NCBI GenBank assembly: GCA_016215715.1
Contig: JACRIG010000049.1
Location: forward strand, 1 to 7,786
DNA: 7,786 bases
Source of the DNA: Candidatus Peregrinibacteria bacterium
GTDB lineage: Bacteria; Patescibacteriota; Gracilibacteria; Peribacterales; Peribacteraceae
Direction: 5' to 3'
Every line of letters begins with the position of its first letter. Position 1 is the first letter of the stretch. Below the pieces are notes generated by a model. It was not told the origin of the DNA and did not search any database. It was given only the letters and a program-made list of their open reading frames with translations. The translations under genes and the position numbers were made by a program. Below, piece by piece: positions 1 through 7,786 of this stretch.

Positions 1-378
1 GAGCACCGTCAGCTGCATCGTGACATGGTGCGTATGAATCTGGACTGGCACACGCAGAATGAGGCAGGAAAGGGGACGCCCGTCTATGATCAGGAATACA
101 GGATTTTCCGCCAACAGATGAATAAAATACATCGTCAGTTCCACAGGTTCATGGAGCAGGGCGGCATGCCTGAGGTGATGCCGGAAGAACCGATGCCCGA
201 ACCCCTCCCACCGTCTCTGTCGATGGAATCTTCTCCGGCGAACGCTCTCAGGACGATGCGCATGCAACAGACTGTCGTTCCGGTCGTGGTCACGCGAAAG
301 GCGGTGAGTCGACCGAGTCGCCGGATAATCGTCGGTGAGCAGCAGGCCAGAAATCTGCGCTGGATGCAGAGCCATTGA
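1..378 (+). CDS. C-terminal part of an unrecognised basic protein (5' end outside window)
   Basis: The frame is open from base 1 to a TGA at 376-378 with no stop upstream, so the gene very probably begins before the window. An internal ATG at 25 is a possible start, but nothing resembling an RBS precedes it. The visible 125 residues begin with a charged, probably helical stretch rich in Gln, Arg and Met. A Pro/Glu/Met-rich linker follows (MPEEPMPEPLPP, about residues 60-71 of the visible part), then a basic tail with several Arg residues. I see no signal peptide, membrane segment or catalytic motif, and I do not recognise the family. A strong hairpin terminator begins 24 bp after the stop, which supports this being the real 3' end of a transcription unit. 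Confidence 0.6.
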   Translation, partial: EHRQLHRDMVRMNLDWHTQNEAGKGTPVYDQEYRIFRQQMNKIHRQFHRFMEQGGMPEVMPEEPMPEPLPPSLSMESSPANALRTMRMQQTVVPVVVTRKAVSRPSRRIIVGEQQARNLRWMQSH

Positions 379-401
379 GCCACGACTTTCGCATACTTTT
401 T

Positions 402-438
402 GCAAAAAAGAGAATCTGTCCATGATTCTCTTTTTTGC
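402..438 (+). terminator. Perfect 15-bp hairpin terminator, A/T-tract flanked
   Basis: Bases 402-416 (GCAAAAAAGAGAATC) are the exact reverse complement of 424-438, with a 7-nt loop (TGTCCAT). The descending arm carries a run of six T. The stem closes the transcript of the gene ending at 378. By symmetry it has an equal A/T tract on the other strand and could work in both directions, though no minus-strand gene ends here. Confidence 0.8.
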
Positions 439-486
439 TTGCAGAAGGGCTTAAGGCAAATTTTCCATTCTCCTTTCATGGTGGAG

Positions 487-492
487 TAGAAT
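487..492 (+). promoter_or_regulatory. Possible -10 box (TAGAAT) for the EF-Tu-like gene
   Basis: TAGAAT matches the sigma-70 -10 consensus at five of six positions. It lies between the terminator and the ATG at 518, the expected place for a new promoter. No convincing -35 is seen 16-18 bp upstream. The predicted leader is about 20 nt, C/T-rich, and contains no Shine-Dalgarno sequence. Confidence 0.3.
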
Positions 493-517
493 AGGAAATT
501 GCCTTCCCCCAACCCTC

Positions 518-832
518 ATGCCCGCCCGCACCACCCTCCGGCCGAAAAAGAAAACTGTCGTGAAGAAGGCGAAGAAACGCGGACCGGCTCTAAAAATTCT
601 CGGGCGCGTCGTCCATTACTACGACCGTCTCGGCGTCGCCATCGTCGAGCTCGCTGCCCCCATGAAAGTCGGTGATACCGTGAAGATGAAACGCGGAGAG
701 AGCGAATCGCTGCAGGAAATTCACTCGCTACAGATTGACCACACCCCCGTTACGAGTGCCAAGAAAAAAGCCGTCGTCGGTCTGAAGGTTGATCAGGAAG
801 TCGCTGAGGGGACGCTGGTTATGAAGCCGTAG
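518..832 (+). CDS. EF-Tu domain-2-like small protein (translation elongation factor-like)
   Basis: This 104-residue protein resembles the stand-alone 'translation elongation factor-like' family: a single beta-barrel like domain 2 of EF-Tu/EF-1A, also found at the C-terminus of some U32 peptidases. Seen here: a Lys/Arg-rich tail (residues 8-22), then GRVVHYYDRLGVAIVEL (29-45), VGDTVKMKRG (51-60), QIDHTPVTSAKKK (72-84) and GLKVDQEVAEGTLV (88-101). These are the successive strands and turns expected for the barrel. No GTPase domain is present, so it cannot act as an elongation factor by itself. Its partner and role are unknown, and the basic tail suggests RNA or ribosome contact (inference). The ATG at 518 is the first in frame after the promoter-like region; no SD precedes it. 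Its stop lies 6 bp from the stop of the opposing SLH gene. Confidence 0.75.
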   Translation: MPARTTLRPKKKTVVKKAKKRGPALKILGRVVHYYDRLGVAIVELAAPMKVGDTVKMKRGESESLQEIHSLQIDHTPVTSAKKKAVVGLKVDQEVAEGTLVMKP

Positions 833-842
833 CGCTGGCTAC
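829..842. other. Small hairpin across the convergent stop codons
   Basis: GTAGC (829-833) pairs with GCTAC (838-842) around a GCTG loop. It overlaps the ends of both convergent genes. There is no T-tract on either side, so it is weak as an intrinsic terminator, but it is the only structure between these genes. Confidence 0.25.
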
Positions 843-1414
843 TTCCCCGTCCGTGCTTCCAGCTGAGCGTACCCCGTGAACGGCCGGTTCGCGATGTGCT
901 GTTCGAGGCGGAAGAGAATTTCGTTGAGATCCGGACTCGTCATCGGCTGGTCGAAAGTGAGGATCGTCCGCGGGATGGCGCCGCGATACTCGAGCGCCTT
1001 CACGTACGTGGCGTACCACGGCATGCCCTGAGGGAGTCCCGCCACTCTCTGGACGCCGAGCGCGCGGGTGATGATCTTACTTGCCTCCGCGAAGTTGAGC
1101 TGCCGTGCCGGCCGGAAGGACCCGTCGCCGTAGCCCTGAATGATGCCGGCGCGCATCGCGATGCAGAGCTCAGCGGCTGCAGGGTGGGTGACGGACACAT
1201 CGGTGAAGAGGAGGCGGTACTGCGAAGGGGAGAGTTTGGAGAAGCAGTTCCCGATCGTCTTTGCGTCATACAGCGTATCGATCACTCTCTTCACGAAGTC
1301 CCCGCGGGAAACGGGAGCCTGCGGTCCGAAGGACAATGCTTCCGCGGCGAAGGCCGTGTTCGGGAGGAGAAGAAAAAGAGAAACGATGCCTGTGACAAGA
1401 CGGGGGGTGTGCAT
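839..1414 (-). CDS. Secreted S-layer homology (SLH) domain protein
   Basis: The product has 191 residues from the ATG at 1414. An N-terminal signal peptide (residues 1-23: HTPR, a hydrophobic core VTGIVSLFLLLP, likely cleavage after TAFA) directs export. The mature protein is made of SLH-type units. A partial one is at about 26-50 (APVSRGDFVKRVIDTL). The clearest is at about 70-120 and contains AMRAGIIQGYGDGSFRPA followed by NFAEASKIITRALG. A third, diverged one is at about 133-175. SLH domains in other bacteria bind pyruvylated secondary cell-wall polymers or related envelope glycans. This protein has no other domain, so it may be an adaptor or a minimal envelope anchor (inference). The frame stays open upstream to 1471, but that extension lacks signal-peptide character and would bury the signal sequence. 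The gene diverges from the aquaporin gene and converges on the EF-Tu-like gene. Confidence 0.85.
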   Translation of the reverse strand: MHTPRLVTGIVSLFLLLPNTAFAAEALSFGPQAPVSRGDFVKRVIDTLYDAKTIGNCFSKLSPSQYRLLFTDVSVTHPAAAELCIAMRAGIIQGYGDGSFRPARQLNFAEASKIITRALGVQRVAGLPQGMPWYATYVKALEYRGAIPRTILTFDQPMTSPDLNEILFRLEQHIANRPFTGYAQLEARTGK

Positions 1415-1423
1415 AGGAGGCGG

Positions 1424-1452
1424 ATTGTCCCATGAGCTGTACAGGGGTGCAA
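1424..1452 (-). promoter_or_regulatory. Candidate sigma-70-type promoter of the SLH gene
   Basis: On the minus strand TTGCAC (1452-1447) and GACAAT (1429-1424) are separated by exactly 17 nt. The -10 ends 9 nt before the ATG at 1414, so the transcript leader would be only about 2-3 nt. The hexamers are imperfect (TTG core; four of six in the -10). The location supports the start at 1414 rather than 1471. Confidence 0.4.
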
Positions 1453-1500
1453 ACACCTTTTGTACACACATTGTAGTCGGTGCCGCCGGGCAAGGGTATC

Positions 1501-1509
1501 TGCTACAGT
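1501..1509 (+). promoter_or_regulatory. Possible extended -10 (TG-C-TACAGT) of the aquaporin gene
   Basis: TGCTACAGT has the TGn extension and four of six -10 matches. It lies 28 bp before the ATG at 1538. No well-spaced -35 is visible. The leader (about 20 nt) is pyrimidine-rich and lacks an SD. Confidence 0.3.
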
Positions 1510-1537
1510 GCGCGCATTACCTTCTTCTTTTTCCTTC

Positions 1538-2149
1538 ATGACCTCCCATACGCGCGCGTACGCCGCTGAATTCCTCGGCACGGCGATTCTGACGTTGCTT
1601 GTCTCACTCTCACTCGTGCGGACCCTGCTGGTGCCGACCCCGATCATTGCGGGTCTTACCCTCGGCATGATCGTCTTTGCGTTCGGACCGGTGAGCGGTG
1701 CGCATGTGAACCCCGCAGTCACGCTCTCGCTCCTCAGCATCAAAAAAATCACACCGCGCGATGCCGGATACTACATCCTCGCGCAGATCGGCGGTGCGTT
1801 GCTTGCGATGCTCCTGACATTTGCTCTCACAGGCATGATTCCGGCTCTCTATCCGAAAGACGCCGTCGATCTACACACACTGCAGGTTGTCCTTGCGGAA
1901 GCCTTCGGGGCCTTCGTGTTCGTGAGCGGCATCTGTGCTGTGGTCTACGGAAAGGTGAAACCGGAATTCGGCGGCTTTGTCGTCGGTGGATCACTTCTCA
2001 TGGGCATCCTCCTCGCTTCCGGTATCAGTAACGGTGTGCTGAATCCTGCAGTGGCACTCGGCATCGGGTCGCTGTCGGTCAGCTACGTCGTCGGTCCGAT
2101 TCTCGGAGGAGCCGCCGCCGCGTGGATGTACCGATGGATTATAAAGTGA
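1538..2149 (+). CDS. Aquaporin / MIP-family channel, short and lacking the ar/R arginine
   Basis: This 203-residue integral membrane protein of the major intrinsic protein family forms a passive pore for water or small neutral solutes. Two NPA half-helix motifs are visible: SGAHVNPAVTL (NPA at 58-60) and NGVLNPAVALG (NPA at 169-171). Hydrophobic segments at about 9-32, 35-53, 77-100, 115-137, 145-162 and 181-201 fit the six-helix fold. The protein is shorter than E. coli AqpZ (231 residues), with very short termini. In most aquaporins and glycerol facilitators an Arg follows the second NPA (NPAR) and forms the ar/R filter; here it is Val (NPAV), so selectivity is probably altered. The frame is open upstream to 1460, but those residues are basic and Cys-rich and do not resemble the family, so the ATG at 1538 is chosen. 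It probably heads an operon with the gene at 2179. Confidence 0.92.
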   Translation: MTSHTRAYAAEFLGTAILTLLVSLSLVRTLLVPTPIIAGLTLGMIVFAFGPVSGAHVNPAVTLSLLSIKKITPRDAGYYILAQIGGALLAMLLTFALTGMIPALYPKDAVDLHTLQVVLAEAFGAFVFVSGICAVVYGKVKPEFGGFVVGGSLLMGILLASGISNGVLNPAVALGIGSLSVSYVVGPILGGAAAAWMYRWIIK

Positions 2150-2178
2150 AATCTTCCCGATAATTTCGCAATAGTATC

Positions 2179-2559
2179 ATGAACTCAGACCATAAAAACG
2201 TTGCCGGACTTCTCGTGATCCGCTTCGCAGTCACGATCCTGCTCGTATGGGCCATGACGACGTATCTCGACACCTACTTCTACGTCGGGGGCAGCTGGCG
2301 CGCGTACATTGTCATCGCAGCACTCGTCACGCTCCTCAATTTTCTGGCACGGCCGGTCATCAAAATCGTCCTCGCACCGCTGCACTTCGTCATGAGCGCT
2401 CTCGCGATGATTCTGACCAATACGTTGTTCATCTGGATCGTCGGACAGATCTCACTCAAATTTGATCCTTCTATCGTAACGCTCGACATTCGCGGATGGA
2501 CCGGATGGCTCATCGCCGCGGCTGTTTTTGGAATCAGCAACTGGTTGCTGACCCATTAA
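2179..2559 (+). CDS. Phage holin family 4-like (PF04020-type) four-helix membrane protein
   Basis: The product is a 126-residue protein with four hydrophobic segments at about 9-29, 40-57, 63-90 and 107-124. The family signature spans the second and third segments: LLNFLARPVIKIVLAPLH (about 52-69) followed by an Asn-containing helix (ILTNTLFIW). This resembles the widespread 'phage holin, superfamily IV' (mycobacterial 4-TMS) membrane proteins. Despite that name, most are chromosomal and unlinked to phages, and their function is unknown. No endolysin or phage gene is nearby, so a lytic role is not supported. The gene begins 29 bp after the aquaporin stop on the same strand and is probably co-transcribed with it. 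A weak GATAAT box lies at 2159-2164. No SD precedes the ATG. The stop TAA (2557-2559) directly abuts the opposing gene's stop. Confidence 0.82.
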   Translation: MNSDHKNVAGLLVIRFAVTILLVWAMTTYLDTYFYVGGSWRAYIVIAALVTLLNFLARPVIKIVLAPLHFVMSALAMILTNTLFIWIVGQISLKFDPSIVTLDIRGWTGWLIAAAVFGISNWLLTH

Positions 2560-2763
2560 TCACAAAGATTTATTCACGAAGTCATTCAGCACCCACGTGA
2601 CGCCCTTCACGGCCGCGTTCACCGGCATCTCGTGGAAAGAGGAGACGACACCGAATTCGGCGTCGGCATTCTGCCAGCCGAAAACGATGAAGCCGGGGAC
2701 GCCGAGTTCGTGCAGGAACTGCTCGCACTTGGCCTGAATTTCGGTGTTGTCAGGTATTGGCAT
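2560..2763 (-). CDS. Unrecognised small soluble protein downstream of ileS
   Basis: The product has 67 residues from the ATG at 2763; a GTG at 2769 would add two. Visible features are an N-terminal amphipathic helix-like part (TEIQAKCEQFLHELG, about 7-21), a hydrophobic strand (PGFIVFGWQ), an acidic turn, and a C-terminal part with VNAAVKGVTWVLNDFVNKSL. It has no signal peptide and no membrane segment, and I do not recognise the family. Evidence for a real gene: the frame has soluble, compact protein composition, fills the gap between ileS and the convergent holin-like gene, and has an extended -10 box exactly 6 nt before the ATG. It lies 43 bp after the ileS stop and could also be read from the ileS transcript. 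Its stop abuts the opposing stop with no spacer. Confidence 0.65.
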   Translation of the reverse strand: MPIPDNTEIQAKCEQFLHELGVPGFIVFGWQNADAEFGVVSSFHEMPVNAAVKGVTWVLNDFVNKSL

Positions 2764-2769
2764 GCACAC

Positions 2770-2778
2770 ATTTTACCA
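2770..2778 (-). promoter_or_regulatory. Extended -10 box (TG-G-TAAAAT) before the small ORF
   Basis: On the minus strand, TGGTAAAAT carries the TGn extension and a -10 with five of six matches. It ends 6 nt before the ATG at 2763, so transcription would begin at or next to the start codon (leaderless). It decides between ATG 2763 and GTG 2769, since the GTG would lie at or upstream of the transcript start. No good -35 is seen, as is usual for extended -10 promoters. Confidence 0.45.
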
Positions 2779-2806
2779 CTCAGGGTGCATAAAAATTGCA
2801 TAGTTT

Positions 2807-7228
<4,422 letters not shown>

Positions 7229-7234
7229 GTCAGG

Positions 7235-7240
7235 AGTATA
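7235..7240 (-). promoter_or_regulatory. -10-like box (TATACT) placed for a leaderless ileS transcript
   Basis: TATACT matches five of six -10 positions and ends 6 nt before the ileS ATG. Transcription would therefore start about at the A of ATG. There is no SD in the spacer (CCTGAC) and no clear -35. Confidence 0.45.
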
Positions 7241-7346
7241 CGGCCCGGATGAGGAAGAGTGCCAGCGATGAAGATTCCCCCCGCTCTTCCGCGAGCATCG
7301 GGTGCGTATTTTTATTCTATTGATCGAATAAGAACTTTGTACGATT

Positions 7347-7364
7347 TTGGCATCTCCTTGGCAT
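7347..7364 (+). repeat. Direct repeat TTGGCAT x2, one helical turn apart
   Basis: TTGGCAT occurs at 7347-7353 and again at 7358-7364, offset by 11 bp. It ends 5 bp before the -35 of the promoter at 7370, a position typical of an activator site. No regulator is visible in the window, so function is speculative. Confidence 0.3.
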
Positions 7365-7369
7365 TTTTA

Positions 7370-7398
7370 TTGACTTGCATCCTCTCAGAAGCAATAAT
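7370..7398 (+). promoter_or_regulatory. Candidate sigma-70-type promoter of the ORF at 7415
   Basis: TTGACT (7370-7375) and AATAAT (7393-7398) are separated by 17 bp and each matches consensus at five of six positions. It is the best promoter in the window. The predicted start near 7405 leaves a leader of about 10 nt before the ATG at 7415, with no SD. Confidence 0.55.
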
Positions 7399-7414
7399 AC
7401 TCTACCCTGCAATT

Positions 7415-7624
7415 ATGTCTGATCCGCATCTAAGCGAAGGCACAATACTGCACCCCGATCTTGATGATTCCGAGGCAACTAAATTAGCTGAAGTCGCAGT
7501 TCTCATTGTTAGAAGAAAACAACCTGATCTTCCTGCGGACAAGCACAGAGCTGCAGCGCGCAGTCTTTATGTGCAACTCCTGGCAGGAGTGGCTAGTTTG
7601 GCCAATACAGCTGCAAGTCTCTGA
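7415..7624 (+). CDS. Unrecognised small protein next to an IS30 element
   Basis: The product has 69 residues from the ATG at 7415: an acidic, polar N-terminus (MSDPHLSEGTILHPDLDD), then a probably helical Ala/Leu-rich part (LAEVAVLIVRRKQ, and AAARSLYVQLLAGVASLANTA). I do not recognise it. The frame is open upstream to a GTG at 7259, which would add a hydrophobic segment (GISLAFLLTCILSEAIILY) as an N-terminal membrane helix. I prefer 7415 because the good promoter at 7370-7398 lies inside that extension, and the extension is markedly A/T-richer, like intergenic DNA. The longer form is a real alternative. It diverges from ileS, and the IS30-type element starts just downstream. Confidence 0.5.
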   Translation: MSDPHLSEGTILHPDLDDSEATKLAEVAVLIVRRKQPDLPADKHRAAARSLYVQLLAGVASLANTAASL

Positions 7625-7654
7625 TCCGGAGGAAGAAAATCCATTGCATCCCGA

Positions 7655-7674
7655 GTTCAATAACGAAGTTGAAC
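7655..7674. repeat. Hairpin GTTCAA/TTGAAC, possible end region of the IS30 element
   Basis: GTTCAA (7655-7660) and TTGAAC (7669-7674) form a 6-bp perfect stem with an 8-nt loop. It lies between the preceding gene and the transposase start, where the left terminal repeat of an IS30 element would be expected. The right end is outside the window, so this cannot be tested here. Confidence 0.35.
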
Positions 7675-7678
7675 ACTT

Positions 7679-7696
7679 AGGGTAAATCCTTACCCT
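7679..7696 (+). other. Hairpin AGGGTAA/TTACCCT upstream of the transposase gene
   Basis: AGGGTAA (7679-7685) pairs perfectly with TTACCCT (7690-7696) around ATCC. It could be a short terminator for the gene ending at 7624, or a structure that shields the transposase start from outside transcription, as some IS elements have. There is no proper T-run after it. Confidence 0.4.
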
Positions 7697-7705
7697 CTCT
7701 GTTCT

Positions 7706-7786
7706 ATGGCTTCTTACACTCATTTCTCCCAGGAGGAGCGTTGCGTTCTCTCGGCCCTTCTCCGGGAAGGGTTAAGTCTTCGGGCC
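7706..7786 (+). CDS. IS30-family transposase, N-terminal fragment (runs off window)
   Basis: ATG at 7706 opens a frame that continues to the last base (27 codons). The start, MASYTHFSQEERCVLSALLR, matches the typical IS30 opening of the type 'M-YTHLSQEER--I-ALL--G-S', which begins the N-terminal helix-turn-helix that binds the element's ends. The DDE catalytic domain lies outside the window, so whether the gene is intact cannot be told. No SD is present. Confidence 0.75.
   Translation, partial: MASYTHFSQEERCVLSALLREGLSLRA

Larger units (their letters stand above)
7655..7786 (+). mobile_element. IS30-family insertion sequence, left part (truncated by window)
   Basis: The element is inferred from the transposase start at 7706 and the preceding inverted repeats. 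The left boundary is a guess at the first hairpin. No target duplication or right end can be seen. Confidence 0.45.

Noticed and set aside
896..1541. + strand open frames opposite the SLH gene
   Set aside because: The minus strand gives a signal peptide and a clear SLH motif. The + frames give charged, motif-free products typical of GC-rich shadows.
2179..2559. Prophage lysis module, from the holin-like gene
   Set aside because: No endolysin, spanin or phage structural gene is nearby. This family is common on chromosomes outside prophages, and the neighbour is an aquaporin.
7313..7330. TATTC/GAATA inverted repeat as an operator
   Set aside because: Only a 5-bp stem in A/T-rich DNA, which is expected by chance, and 40 bp from the promoter core.
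7229..7414. T-box or other leader riboswitch for ileS
   Set aside because: The -10-like box lies 6 nt before the ATG, leaving no leader, and no T-box sequence or specifier hairpin is seen on the minus strand upstream.

Overview
The window reads as a piece of bacterial chromosome, moderately GC-rich, with TGA used as stop. Gene content (a stand-alone EF-Tu domain-2-like protein, a small SLH protein, a minimal aquaporin, a type 2 isoleucyl-tRNA synthetase) and the absence of Shine-Dalgarno sites suggest a candidate phyla radiation (Patescibacteria) lineage, perhaps Peregrinibacteria/Peribacteria. That assignment is inference from style, not from a marker gene.

Layout, left to right. The 3' end of an unrecognised basic protein (1-378, +) is followed by a perfect 15-bp hairpin terminator. 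A small EF-Tu domain-2-like protein (518-832, +) converges on a secreted SLH-domain protein (839-1414, -). Diverging from that is a membrane pair, an aquaporin (1538-2149, +) and a four-helix holin-IV-like protein (2179-2559, +). Their stop codon directly abuts the stop of an unrecognised small ORF (2560-2763, -), which lies 43 bp downstream of the dominant gene, ileS (2807-7228, -). After a divergent intergenic region come an unrecognised small ORF (7415-7624, +), two hairpins and the first 27 codons of an IS30-family transposase, cut by the window edge (7706-7786, +). No gene-free stretch exceeds 300 bp; the longest is the 186 bp between ileS and 7415.

The standout is IleRS: 1473 residues instead of about 1050. 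Its catalytic half holds two complete, mutually divergent histidine-phosphatase (phosphoglycerate mutase-like) domains, each with an intact RHG motif and second histidine. They flank a short native IleRS segment (DLHKETVDTVIW), so they sit in two separate insertion sites. The same protein also carries an in-frame, heptamer-based inverted-repeat element, and its CP1 editing pocket has lost several normally conserved residues, including the aspartate equivalent to E. coli D342.

None of the eight start codons has a Shine-Dalgarno site. At least two, ileS and the ORF after it, have a -10-like box exactly 6 nt before the ATG, which fits leaderless transcripts. The genes do not form one pathway: translation (ileS, EF-Tu-like), envelope and membrane (SLH, aquaporin, holin-like) and mobile DNA (IS30) lie side by side.
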